A DNA stretch of 64,000 bases from Stemphylium vesicarium (GCA_004380135.1 QXCR01000144.1:1-64000), one strand, 5' to 3'. Positions 11,006 through 21,969 are shown, counted from the stretch's first letter. The notes: generated by a model not told the origin, from the sequence alone. A program made the numbers and translations.

Positions 11006-11696
11006 ATGCGTCTTACCACCCTTGCTGTCTTTTTCGCAAGCCTCTCTGCGGTCTGCGTAGCAGTATGTTCGAACGCCAGCATGCCAGTCCATCGAACTAA
11101 TTCAAGGGCAGGTGCCAGCCGAGAAGCACGCCAATCTCGAAGCGCGCCAGACATACATCATCACGTGTATTGGAGGCCGTTGCACCGACAACATCAGCCG
11201 TCCCACGTCCGAGCCCCCCAAGCCAACGACGAGCAAAGTCACAACAACGACAACGACCAAAAAGTCTGAACCCCCGACCACAACTAGCAAGAAGCCTGAA
11301 CCTCCGAAAACGACTAGCAAGAAACCTGAACCGACATCTTACCCAACAAAGGTTAGCATAGCTACTTGTTCTCTTAATGATTCGATGTTTTTTGCAATGC
11401 TAATAATTTGTGTAGACTACGATCAAGACTAGCACCAAGACTGCAGATAAACCCACCAAGACCACCACCGAAGAGGTCGGTCCGAGTAGCACTAGATGTC
11501 CTGTACCTCTTTACTACCAGTGCGGTGGCTTGTATGACGGTAAGCCTTGGACAGGTTGCACCAAGTGCGTCAAGGGCGCCAAGTGTGTGGTTCAGAATGG
11601 TATGTTAGCGACTTTATAATCCAGTTTGTATAGAGCGGAAGCTGATGAAAAGCAGAGTGGTACGACCAATGTGTCGCGGAAGATAGCGTCGTATAG
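11006..11696 (+). CDS. Secreted protein with C-terminal CBM1 cellulose-binding module
   Basis: Four exons with introns 11063-11111, 11352-11415 and 11600-11655, all GT-AG with consistent phase, give 173 aa. Residues 1-19 (MRLTTLAVFFASLSAVCVA) are a signal peptide, ending exactly at the first intron. A short pro-like segment ends LEARQ, a possible dibasic-type processing site. A Thr/Lys/Pro-rich linker with a 30-bp tandem repeat follows. The C-terminus is a fungal-type CBM1: YYQCGG, then PWTGCTKC, KGAKC and NEWYDQC, carrying the aromatic ladder (Y, W, Y) and the Cys pairs. No catalytic domain is present, so it is a free binding module or a small wall/effector protein rather than a cellulase. 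Secretion and cellulose binding are inferred; plant association would fit. Confidence 0.82.
11262..11339 (+). repeat. 30-bp tandem repeat in the CBM1 protein linker
   Basis: Two full 30-bp units and one partial unit encode KSEPPTTTSK / KPEPPKTTSK / KPEPTS. The repeat forms the likely O-glycosylated linker and could vary in copy number between strains. Confidence 0.75.
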
Positions 11697-11847
11697 GGCA
11701 TGATGAGTATGACGGTGGATCATGTATGCAGCAGGAGCAGACAGAGAAGGAGCAAGCTACAAAAAACACATCCTGTCTCCACCTTCAACTTCCAATTCCC
11801 ATACTTCCAAATCCAGCACCAAAACCAACCCCCTCAACCTCCCTTCC

Positions 11848-12842
11848 CTAAACCCTCCTCGTATCATTAACATGCCCCCTATCTCCCCCCTCTCCCCCCA
11901 TCGCCCTAGCAACCGTAACACTCTCCCTCAACGCCCTCCCCAACGCACCCCTCACCCCCATCTCCTCCAGCACCATAACCCCCGCAATCGTGCACCCCTC
12001 AGGACTCGTCCCCATATCCCTGAGCTCACCAGGCTGCAGCCCACTCTGCAGCATCTCCGCGGAGCCCCGCATGCTCTGGTAGATTTGCGCCTGCGCCAGC
12101 TGCCGCGGGAGCCCGACTGCGACGGCCGCGTCGATGAGCGCGTCTGTTATCACGGCCCAGAAGGCGGGGGTCGAGCCTGCGACGGCGGTTGTGGCGGACA
12201 TGTGTGCCGGGGAGATGTGCAGGGGTTTTCCGATGGTGGAGAAGATTGCCTCCGCAGTGCGGAGGTGAGTTTGTGGAAAGTCTGGGCTGGGGGTTTCGAG
12301 CGCGGTCAGGGATTGGGATACTTGGGCGCAGACGTTGGGAAGGGTGCGAAGGATCTGTGGCTTCTTCCCTTTGTTGTTCTTTCCACCGTGGTTCGAATCT
12401 CCTTGGATGAGCGAAGAGAGGTGCGTGCGTGATAGACCTGCTATCACGCTAATCACCAATTTTCCTTTTTCTTCTCCTTCTTCTTGCAGAAACGCTTCTC
12501 TCACCCCGTCTTCCGCTAGCATGGATTCTACCTGCGCTGGATCCACGGCTAGGATAATCACGCCCGAGCGGGCGATGGCTGAGGCGTTGTTTCCTCTCCT
12601 TACGCTGAGTCTTCCGCTGCTGATGGGCTCCGCGAGGAGCGTGTTGAGTCGCGTTTCTGAGGACGCAGAGTGCACGCAGGCAATATAGGAAGTGAAGGGA
12701 AGTTCATCTTTGGTGTTGGGTGCGTTGAGCAGGCTCCGGAGGATGGGTGTGCCGAGGTTGCCTGTGGGTGTCAGGTTGAGAGAAAGTGGAGGGAATTGAT
12801 TGACGTACCGCAGCCTAGTATACAGAGTGTTTTGCCTGTCAT
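11848..12842 (-). CDS. Pyrroline-5-carboxylate reductase
   Basis: Start at 12842; one intron, 12762-12808, splits the nucleotide-binding loop GCG|NLG, and the product is 315 aa. The N-terminal Rossmann fold has CILGCGNLGTPILRSLL (GxGxxG/A-type). The middle has IILAVDPAQV and ISVIAGLS, and the C-terminal dimer domain has AVAGSTPAFWAVITDALIDAAV and the TSPEGCTIAG stretch typical of the family. It reduces P5C to proline with NAD(P)H, the last step of proline synthesis (yeast PRO3). Next to it, on the same strand, lies proline dehydrogenase, which runs the opposite reaction, so the pair could support a proline/P5C cycle or simply be clustered with the prn-like genes. A long plus-strand ORF across it is a shadow. 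Confidence 0.9.
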
Positions 12843-13438
12843 GATATCTCTTTGTGTCTCTTTCTGTATGTTGGAAGTACTGGATGTAATCCCCGTTCCG
12901 TCTTGTAGTGCTTGATCCAGCAGAATAACTCGTTTGTTTCGCTTAAATAACAGTCGTAGCCTTTACCCTTTTCCTATTCTATCTCTTTTAGTTTCCAACG
13001 AACTCCAGTTTGCGTGCTATCGCTTCAAGCCCTTCCTACTTAAAGGCTCGCGGTTGCTGATGTTGGCTAGCGCATTCTCGGGAAGGGAACCGATCTGTCC
13101 CCACATTTCGCCTCGTTGGTGAGTCGAGAGCGAGAACGGAGCCTTGAGTAAACTTTGCCCCTCTTTCCGCACATGGGCTATCTACTGCATCTGCATGCAC
13201 TTCTTGCATAGGGCGCATCACACCGTCGTGACGGGACCGAGAGTAACCGCCTCCATGCATACAGCGCAATCTTCACAGCCTTGAATCCCAAATCACAAAG
13301 TACCCAGGTAGTAAAGATAAGGCGTCTTCATAGGGCAATGCACACAACTCTACGATGAGAAGCAAAGTATTTCATCAAGACGAAACTTGATCAAAAAGAA
13401 GAAGAAGAAGAGAGAAGAAAGAAAGAAAGAAAAAACAT
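12843..13438. other. Intergenic region with GAA/GAAA microsatellite
   Basis: About 600 bp between the P5C reductase start and the proline dehydrogenase stop. A purine simple repeat (AAG then AAAG units) lies at about 13398-13436, just past the proline dehydrogenase stop codon. No gene is supported. Confidence 0.5.
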
Positions 13439-14918
13439 CTACGCCCAGAAAAACCGTCTCCTAGCCTCTCTCCTCAAAGCCGCAAACTCATCCTTAGTCC
13501 TCAACACCGCATCGCGATTCTCCACCGCCCTCCTCAGTAAATAGCCCACACACTCGCCCATACTGCCCCAAGTAGTGCATTTCAGCACCTCAGGCGGCAT
13601 TCCCGAATCGCTCTTCTGCGCAAGCAGCGAGAAGCTGACTTCATCCGACATACCATGAAGCTGACCGTACGCCACGGGCACCGTAGGAAGGCCCGCCTGC
13701 TTACGCTGGCGATGCAGTTGATTAGCCTCGAGCACGGAGTTGCGATTATGCGAAGCAAGAAACAGATTCACAGACGGGAAAGCTCTAGCGTGCGTTCCAG
13801 GTGCCCCGAATAGGCCGATTTGCTGGCGCAACGCACCCTGCGCGATGGAGTTGTAGGCGTCGTCCGTATCTTGCTTTGTGTCGTGGATCAGAGAGCGATC
13901 GTCGGAGGTCATGTACGCGCCGCGAACGAGCTTGAGTCCTAGTGTGAAACCGTCTTTCTCTGCTTCGGCCATGTGGTGCGCCAGGACGGCGGGCGTGGCT
14001 TTGAGATAGGCTTGGTACGTGTTGTATATCACGGCTTTGCCGTCGCGGTTGAACTTTCGCATTAGCTCTAGTGTCGTGCGCGCAATTCCTGCTTGCCAGT
14101 GCTGCGACTCTGCGTCGACTATGATTTGGATGCCGCGCTCTTTGCATTTTGTTGCTATTTCGTTTAGGGCCGAGAGCATCTGTGGGGGTGGTAGTTGGCC
14201 TTTGCTGAAGGCGGCGGAGACGGCAGGGCCTCCTCCTGTTGTCCTGTGTCAAAACGTTAGCAGGGTATCCTCCTTTCCATTATTTCGTGGAATCTAATGC
14301 TTACTTTAGTGCTAGGATATCGCCTTCTGAGATCAAGTCTAAGGTCCTCAGCGTCCCTGCTCTCCATGCTTCAACATCCGTATCATGTGCGAGTACAGCC
14401 TTTTTATCCACAAACTTGTCCGAGGTATGATGGTTCGCCGATGCTGTCTTGTGATCGAAAACCATCTCTTTTGCATACGTCAGAATGACACCCTTGAAGC
14501 CGAGATCCTTGAGCTGCTTCACACACGCTCGCGTCTCTTGTTCTGTTTCTCCCGCGCAGAACTGGTTGTATAGAGTTCGCTTCAGAATTGCCTTGAGAAC
14601 GGGGTTGCGATCCACGTTGAACAGGAACGATCGGCCTGGCTTTGAGAAGAAGGATAGGAGATGTAGTGATGGTGTGAGCAGGAACTTGTTGGATGACACT
14701 GTTGCGATAAAGAGGGAGCGCAGTAGCATGTTCGTTGGCATCGCTGATAACGGGTATTGGGATCTCTGATGAGTTGGGGTTCCTGTTACAATCTCTTTGG
14801 TCCGCGGGAGTGCAGTGGTGGAACTGAGCCGGCATCCGAAGCCATTGAAGCCATTAACGGGGCTCTTCCTGCTGGCCACGTATCGTAACGTCGCTCCGCT
14901 GAGTCGCGGTTGGAGCAT
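13439..14918 (-). CDS. Proline dehydrogenase (proline oxidase), mitochondrial
   Basis: Start at 14918 (MLQPRLSGATLRYVASR), a basic amphipathic leader fitting mitochondrial import; one intron, 14244-14304; 472 aa. An earlier in-frame ATG at 15053 would add sequence unlike the family. FAD-barrel motifs are present: GFKGVILTYAKE near the first barrel strands, IIVDAESQHWQ (flavin/substrate Asp-Ala-Glu), AVIYNTYQAYLK, GLKLVRGAYM, FLASHNRNS, and VAYGQLHGMSDEVS near the C-terminus. The enzyme oxidises L-proline to P5C and passes electrons to the respiratory chain; the A. nidulans equivalent is prnD. P5C dehydrogenase, a permease and a Zn2Cys6 regulator lie in the following 13 kb, the standard content of a prn cluster. 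Confidence 0.92.
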
Positions 14919-15613
14919 GGCCGCCTCAATAAGAACAGCAAATGATAAGGATGAATTGATGCCAAATGCAATACTATAGTGGCGAGAGCAAGGCAACTGG
15001 GTGAGACAAGTCACAGGTATGTATTGGGAACGAAAGCTCGACTTCTCAAGCAAATACCCTTATCTCCCCCTACCTTCTATCATCTAAACAACGACCCCGC
15101 TCCATGTCTGGAACGTGGGGCTTCGCCATGCTCGTGACTATCGCGTATAGGACCGTGGCTCGGGCCTCCAACCGATTCGCATAGCAAGTCCCGTTCTGGT
15201 AGGGCGTGGTACTAGTACACTTATGTGAACCATACGGATGCGAGAGGCGACATGATAAGCACCGCAAGCTGGAAGGATTGCGTTTCAATGCCCAATGATG
15301 ACGCGACGTCTTTCTAGATGCTGGCTAATGCGGGGTTGCTCCTAAGCGGCTTGGGTCGGGTTATGCGGGTATGGTATCGGACCCCGCTACACTGGTCGCG
15401 TAGGGAGTTTGAAGCTTGGTACCTGACGTCGTAGCGATGATCCTTGAATCCTATCAGATTCGAGTCTTGTATCAGCTTAACTAGCCAAATATTTGTGGCG
15501 AGTTTATCTTAGCAGGCACTACATAGTAAAGCAGTGTATTTTCATGACTTTCAAGTCATACAAGCGCGTGCAAGATATATTACAGAAAAATACTATCGAC
15601 TCGTCGCCTTGAA
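14919..15613. promoter_or_regulatory. Proline dehydrogenase upstream region
   Basis: About 700 bp between two minus-strand genes, containing the promoter of proline dehydrogenase. I saw no CCGG pair with 1-, 6- or 7-bp spacing here. No coding feature is supported. Confidence 0.4.
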
Positions 15614-16571
15614 CTACGTAAAGTGTGCCAATGCCGCCTTCTCATGAAAGTAATCCCTAAGTCCTGTGTTCATGACCAGACCAATACCAAAAGCCGGAAT
15701 GATGCGAGAGCATCTCATGGCCGTTGTAGGTAGCAAGCTTCTCTTCATCCTAGACATTCGCTCCACACTAGTACTCTGCAAGTTGGTGTACAGATCCAGT
15801 CCCAGCAGATGAACTGGTGTAGCTACGACTTGTGAAAGCACCGGCGTGAAGACCTGCATTGCCGCCATTTTGATAGCAGGGCTGGAGAAAACTGTCTCAG
15901 GAACGGCTGAGGTCAATATGGGCGGAAGGTTGATAGATCCGAATATGGTAATTGCATCGCGGAACAGAAAGGTCGCGGCGACAGTCCTCGGAAACCTTGC
16001 TGATGGTGCAGAAGCAGGTGATTTCGGCAAGGCTGAAGGTCCTCCACCTTTCGCGACGTTTACGACGTTGTTCGGCCGTGTAGGATTTCCGTATATCTGG
16101 ACAAAGCGGACGTCTTTCCACACACCCAGAGGTACGTTGACAAGGCACGTTGCGATGAAGGTGATGGAGCTAATGATGACTTTGTCTGCCCCTGTTACTA
16201 ACGCTGTGCTCACGCTTTCTACCGTATTGGACGTCGTGTAAGTGGCTGCATATAGCGTCCATATGTAGAAGAACGGCTTGGCTGCGAAAAGCGATCGCGG
16301 TCGGCGGAACGAATTCAGAATATGAGTCTTCAGAGTGGATAATAGCGGACGGTCATGCGAAGCAGCATTCTCAACGACAGCTCTGTAGAAATGTTAGACA
16401 CCGTGCATCAATGGAATGATCAAATACGACTTTCCTGTCAATGACCGTCAGGATGGGACTTATTGCTGTTGCGGAGATAGTAGCAGCAGCAACATCACCT
16501 ACCAAAACAGCTGGCAATTTTCCTCCTTTCCATTCCGTGTAGACACCATTTGGTACGAGATGCCGCGACAT
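15614..16571 (-). CDS. Conserved fungal multi-pass membrane protein, probably mitochondrial
   Basis: Two exons (16435-16571 and 15614-16382) give 301 aa in a single frame, but only if the 52-bp intron starts with GA (AG|GAAAGT) and ends with CAG. This joins ISPILTVIDR to AVVENAASHDRPLL, the wording I recall for this uncharacterised family. Hydrophobic segments include LVGDVAAATISATAISPIL, FFYIWTLYAATYTTSN, IISSITFIATCLVNVPLGVW and IIPAFGIGLVMN. A conserved-looking FRDAITIFGSINLPP stretch lies about residue 205. Function is unknown; location is inferred from family style. It shares a divergent promoter with the flavoenzyme gene inside the proline block, so a transport role for the pathway is possible but unproven. 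Confidence 0.72.
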
Positions 16572-17335
16572 TGCGAGATGTCGTCGGAACTGTTCACCAG
16601 CCGCGCAATCTTAACAACTGGCACGTACCTAGGCAGTGCCAGACTCCATAATTCCCAGGACCTGCAGTCCTTCCCCATGGATCGGAGACGCCTTGCTCAC
16701 CCGATACCAATGTCATGCGCATCGGTGTGAACGCCCTGTCAGCGCCACCTCGCACCTCATCCGTTGACGCATTACCAAGTAAGCGATGTCGGCCCAAATC
16801 CGACATGACGACTGTCCCCGGCCAGAATCAATCGGCTCGTATACTCTCATCGAGCTATGCTAATTTAGGTAATTGCGAACGACTGGACAGCAATCTATCT
16901 AGAATGCGATCGGGAAGGCTACCGAACGTGCAGAACTTGTGGAGAGGGGGAAAAGAACGAGCCAGTCGGCGTTGGACCTTTGATGGGGCTGCAGTCTTAT
17001 CGATAGAGGGCGCGCCTACTAGGTAGCGTTCATCCATGCTACCTAGACATTCCACGCCATGGCGCGTCGTGACACTTTGATAGTGGCCGGCATTCCTGCG
17101 GGGGTGCTGAGCATGTAACGCGAGGACGGGAGAACTTCCGTGGGTGATGGGGGCTGGGGGTTCCTTGGAATGTGAGGACTCGGTGTACAGACACGACAGC
17201 CGCTTCGACCGCCTGGCAGTCGTCCGACGTACAGACGTCGTGTAAATAAACCCCTCTTTTCTTATACCCCTCTGAGTGTTGTCCATCTTTTTCATCGTAT
17301 TCGCATCCTGGTCCAACAATAGCGATGCGATAGCC
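16572..17335. promoter_or_regulatory. Divergent promoter region within the proline block
   Basis: 764 bp between the membrane-protein gene (minus) and the flavoenzyme gene (plus). Isolated CCGG tetramers occur at 16818 and 17087, but none in the paired arrangement reported for PrnA. No gene is supported. Confidence 0.4.
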
Positions 17336-18720
17336 ATGACGGTCTCGAAAACCGACCCCATAGCCATCATTGGCGGCGGAGCATTCGGTCTCTCCACAGC
17401 CCTCGAGCTCTCAGCCAAAGGCTACACGAACATTACTGTTTTCGAAAAGGACGAGGAGATTCCGTCGCGATGGTCTGCCGCAAATGATCTCAACAAGATC
17501 ATGCGTGCCGAGTATGAAGATGAGTTTTACACAAACCTGGCTGTTGTACGTTGGCATCATCTCATACACGTGATTTTTGGCGACTAGATAGCTGATATTG
17601 CATACAGGAAGCGACGCACGCCTGGCAAACACCTCTGTATGCACCGTACTTCCATCGCGTTGGCTACTTGAACTGCGTATCTGGCGCTGCACCGCAGAAA
17701 GCCGAGGACACCTTGCGCCGGTTCCAAGCGGCGGCTGAAAAGCACCCTGAGATGAAGCCTTTCCTGCACTCTATCTCTGGCCCAGATGACGTCCGGAATA
17801 TAGCCGGGGCCTGGCAGTTCACCGGCGAAATGCCTGGCTGGAAAGGCTATGTATGCAAGTATGACGGATACGTGCATTCCGCAAACGCGCTGCGGGGCAT
17901 CTATCGCGAGGCGAGGAAGAACGGCGTAAGATTCTTCCTCGGCGGGGAGATTGGAGCGGTCGACAAGATAGTATACGAGGGTAGCGGCCCAAGCAGGAAG
18001 AGTGTTGGGGTGCAAACAAGAGCTCAGCGGTTCCACGCTGTAAAGCTCGTTATAGTGACGGTCGGCGCTGCAGCACACAAGATAGTCCCGGAGCTCGGCA
18101 CCGAAGTATCAGCAAAGTCATGGTCGGTTGCACACGTCCGTCTTACCGATGAAGAGACGGCAGCGCTTCGCGGAATACCAGTCACTTACGCCCGTGATCT
18201 GGGCTTCTTCTTCGAACCAGATCCAAAGACCAATCTCCTCAAGATATGCCCGATGGGTGGTGGCTACATCAATACCAACCAGGTTACGGGGGTTTCAGAA
18301 GCTCCAGAAGAACTGCTACGTTTCGTACCAAAGGAAGACGAACGTAAGATGCGCGAGCTCCTCCGCCAGACGCTACCGTACCTCGCCGACCGACCGCTGG
18401 TAGACAAGTTTATATGCTGGTTTGCGGATACTGCCGATTCGGATTTCATCGTCGATTACGTCCCCGGAACCTCGTCTTCGGTCATGGTTCTTTCTGGCGA
18501 CTCGGGTCATGGATTCAAGATGTTTCCGATTGTCGGGAGATGGGTAGACAGCCTGCTCAGCGCGCCTAATGGCAAGCAAAGCATCTTGAGATGGCGTTGG
18601 AGGGAACCGAAGCAGAAAGCAAAGGGCGAGAGCTTTGACGACGATGTAAGCTGGCGGATAGGTGATGTTAAGGAATTGCGCGACATCCAGCAGGAAGAGT
18701 CTGTCAGGTCAAAGTTGTAG
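17336..18720 (+). CDS. FAD-dependent amine/imino-acid oxidase, sarcosine- or fructosyl-amino-acid-oxidase family
   Basis: ATG at 17336, one intron at 17546-17607, 440 aa. The N-terminus has the FAD dinucleotide fold IAIIGGGAFGLSTALEL (GxGxxG), closed by VFEKDEE. Midway lie the substrate-cap segments, and the C-terminus carries KFICWFADTADSDFIVDY followed by LSGDSGHGFKMFP. In the monomeric sarcosine oxidase group the Cys of a C-(W/Y)-x-x-T-type motif carries covalent FAD; that Cys is present. Relatives oxidise sarcosine, fructosyl amino acids, pipecolate or saccharopine; the substrate here is not readable from sequence. Its place among proline genes suggests an imino acid such as D-proline, hydroxyproline or pipecolate. 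The C-terminus (SKL-like SVRSKL) ends in Ser-Lys-Leu, a canonical PTS1 peroxisomal signal. Confidence 0.85.
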
Positions 18721-18828
18721 TATACGGCATGCTATAAATGTCTAAGCACTAGTGTAATTCCTGTCTATAACGAACATTTTTTCGGGGTGAAGCTGTTGTC
18801 TTATCGTCTACGGTAATCGTTCTCATCC

Positions 18829-21302
18829 TTATTCTATACTAGGATCAACCATGTTGTAGTTGTCCAGTGTCGCAAAGGACAGCCAATCTGTACCTCCGAT
18901 ATCCATAGACTCAGCCACAGCCAGAATCTGCTCAGCCGTAAGGTCATCGCCGAACCCACTTCCCTCGTCGCTTATCCCGGTGTAAGGTGGCGGCATCGCA
19001 TCTTCAGAGTTAAGCAGGCCCGCCGTAGATTGATACCCTTCAGGGAAAGAGAGTGGGTTTTGTATGCTCGGTCCTGGCCCGACCATAGAAGGCGATGCGG
19101 TAGTTGGACGTTGCCTATTCATAGAGTAGTCGGCCAACATCTCGTCCAACTTGCGCAGCTCAACATTCCTGAACGCTGCAATTCTGTTGCCGCTTGCTAT
19201 CATCGCTTCCAGAAAGCTATATGCTTTGTCTAGATATGATGTTTGGTTGTCCATGAGACTGAAGTCGACGAAGCGCGTTAAGATAAGGACCATGGTTGAT
19301 ACGAACAGTGCATCAAGATCCCATGGTAGAAACGTCTCTACAACACAGTCAGCTCAAACGTGTAACGCAAAACGGGAAGGCTGACCTAGTAGACCCTGAT
19401 CCTGCAAGCTTTCCAGAATGTTCAGGATTTTCTGCGACGCTTCAAGTGACATGTGTAGTAGATGTCGTATCTTGCGTGATGAGATTAAGGGCTGGACTTC
19501 TCGGGGTGCCTCAAAGACCTTCTTCAAGCAACAGAAAAGCAACGGTCTCGTCACTACAACGATGGTCTAAAGAAAAGTCAGCTCTGGCATCTTCATGCAA
19601 AGCGCGGCTCATACCTGGTAGTAGAGTAAATGCAAGTGTGCAGGCATTCTGGAGATACCGCCAAAGCGTTCATCAGCATGGAGGGGAAATGATTGCCGAA
19701 GTTCTTCAGCCAATGATGCAAGGTCATCTAGCACCGTCTTGATGCTGATAACAAACTTCTTACGCAGTCGACCCTTGGTGCCATATACAGCTAGATACTC
19801 CCGTCAGTCATGAGTCATGCGCAGTGTGCTTTCATGACATACTTCTAGCTATATCCGCGTATATCCGGGCGAGCTTGATCTGCATGCTGAGCGCTGCAGC
19901 TCGCTGCGCGGAGCCAACGAAGGTCGGGAGCTGGCAAGAGATGTCGTCGTCTCGGATCGATAGAGGTAAACCCATCAATGAGGTCATTTGTCGGTCCAGG
20001 ATGTATACCGTCCACCAGATCTTGCGACATCGTTGAACAAGGGGCTCCCCTAGATTTTCGACGGGCATATCTGTATGCATACCCTGTATCATCGAGATGC
20101 GCATAGCTTGGCCAATCTGTTTAATGTCAGCGTACGATCGTAGTGATTTCGCTCATGTCGTACAGTTACGTGCGCTGCGTTTCTCGAGTCTAATGCCTGA
20201 AGATATAGAGCGATGCAGCATAGTATCTCTATCGCTGTCACAGGCTCCCGACAGAGACGGTTGGTATCGGGAAGAAGCTGGAGAGCCTGAATGAAAAAGT
20301 CGGCACCAGGCGGTCGGGGCGCACGATTCTTTCCCTGAATAAATGTCTTCCCAAACGCGAGAATTAGGAGGAAATGGATGTACCACAGACTCTCCTTCCA
20401 AGCCCCATTCTCAGAGTTAGAATAGAAAGCATGCAAATTCGCCATGAACTCATCCTCGTCGAAGAGGTGGACGAGTTGAGCGCAATGGAACTTTACGGCG
20501 TTGATCAGGAAGATGGCGTAGTCGATGCTAGGGATGATTGGAGCGCTTGAATCTGGGAGGCTTCGTGTTCCATCCCACGGCAGCTCATATGCTGAGCCGT
20601 CAAACAGCAGGTCAGCACTTGGAAGTGGTGACTTGTGGATATGCTCATGTACTAAATTGAGGATTTGCCCATGGAAGGACCAGTTTGATGATGTGCCTAG
20701 GTAGACTGCAAGGGAATCAGCTCAACCACATTGACAGTAACTTTGAGGCTCACAAGTTCTTCCGGAAGACGATGACATGAACTTGGAGGACTCGATTAGT
20801 GGATTCACCAGATTCGCTTCATCAGCATCTGGTCTGGCTCTTGGTGAGTTTTCCCTTGTACCCAGACCTGAATGGTTCGCCGTCGGTACTTGGTCGCCTC
20901 TGTCTAGTGACTCTCTCTCCTCTGGGGCTGGAACATCGTCATTTGAAGGTCGTTCTTGAGACACCCCTGGCGCGTTTCCAGGGTTCTGCTCTAATTGAGC
21001 TATTTTCGCTTGGAGGTCGGAGATGTAGCTATGTACCATTAGCATCCATTGTTTCCCGAGAAGTCATTAAATTCACCCCTGCGTCACTAATATCTTGTTA
21101 TCTCGGTCATCGAAGATGCAGGTCAAGTTTCGCCTGCCGCAGTTTGAGCACGGCTGTTGACCTGAACACTTGATCTTTTGCCTTCGGCATCGCGAACAGC
21201 TGTGCGCAAAGATTAGTAGTGTGGCTCTCCTGGGTTTCGCATGATTGCATACGCGTTCGAGGATCGCTTAGTCACTTTGCGATGATCGTTAGAAGTTGCC
21301 AT
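18829..21302 (-). CDS. Zn2Cys6 transcription factor, candidate PrnA-like regulator
   Basis: Start at 21302; seven introns (21200-21252, 21029-21076, 20706-20753, 20117-20169, 19791-19842, 19567-19614, 19338-19385) give 707 aa with phases closing exactly. Residues 18-44 hold the binuclear zinc cluster, Cys at 18, 21, 28, 34, 37 and 44 (C-x2-C-x6-C-x5-C-x2-C-x6-C). A short coiled coil follows (YISDLQAKIAQLEQ), then a disordered acidic linker. The fungal-specific regulatory domain (Fungal_trans) begins FYLGTSSNWSF and includes RKIWWTVYILDRQ near residue 375. Intron size (48-53 bp) is uniform. Placement between the flavoenzyme and the permease makes it the likely pathway activator, as PrnA is in Aspergillus, but orthology was not tested. 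Confidence 0.88.
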
Positions 21303-21969
21303 TGTGCTTGTTGAGGTTGGTCATCAGGATAGATGCCGGGATAACCATTGGACACGTGCTACGTAATTGAGGGCGAGAAGTCATCAACGATAAGCAGAAC
21401 ATATTCGCACCATCTTGCATGCGGGAAGTCAACCCTTCAGCGTATCGCTAGACGCGAGCAAAATGCATGTGGTTAGGAGGATGCCGGTATATGCCGGTGC
21501 GGGGATTTACTGGGTATCTCAGGTCATGGCTTGGCATCTGTCATCATCAAAGGTCGCTGTTGCCATTGTTCTTACACCGTTTTGCCAACGTCATCATTTG
21601 AAGTCCTACCCCGTGCACACTTACCCTTCTCGCTCCAGTAATGAGGGGTATTCTGATCAAGTTAGCAATGAAATACCGGCTGCACGCGGATGTTTCACGG
21701 TTCGCATACGCCCTATCTGTTTCTGACTCAATTTAGTTAGGTGGTGACGTTAGCGCATCGCACGCTGAGCCGGTCTACGGATGCGGTCCCGTCTCGACCG
21801 TAACACTGGATACTCGTCCACGTATCTGCTATCAGGTGCGCCCGAAATGCATGTATTGTTCAGGTGGAGAATAGTAAGCTGGACTTCGTCCTAATAAGCG
21901 TATAGATGATCCGTAAGCCCTTCCAGCAACCAATCATCTAGCGCTGTCTATTCCAAGCGTCTCCTCTGC
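21303..21969. promoter_or_regulatory. Regulator upstream region
   Basis: About 670 bp between the zinc-cluster gene start and the permease stop. It includes the paired CCGG element listed separately; otherwise I see no coding feature. Confidence 0.45.
21484..21497. promoter_or_regulatory. CCGG-N6-CCGG direct repeat, candidate PrnA-type site
   Basis: CCGG at 21484-21487, six bases (TATATG), CCGG at 21494-21497. From the literature I recall, A. nidulans PrnA binds CCGG-N-CCGG inverted repeats and CCGG-6/7N-CCGG direct repeats. The site lies about 180 bp upstream of the Zn2Cys6 gene start, so it would suit autoregulation. A single 8-base match can arise by chance. Confidence 0.4.

Noticed and set aside
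12386..12400. tRNA-like T-loop string (ggttcgaatct)
   Set aside because: Lies inside P5C reductase coding sequence and has no A-box or acceptor-stem partner.
11722..12432. 236-codon ORF on the plus strand
   Set aside because: Antisense to the P5C reductase gene; composition is a low-complexity mirror of its codons.
13398..13436. GAA/GAAA simple repeat as a possible regulatory element
   Set aside because: Ordinary microsatellite in a 3' flanking region; nothing indicates a function.
20722..21045. Separate short gene inside the regulator locus
   Set aside because: It is exon 3 of the Zn2Cys6 gene; adjacent splice sites join it in phase with the zinc cluster and the regulatory domain.
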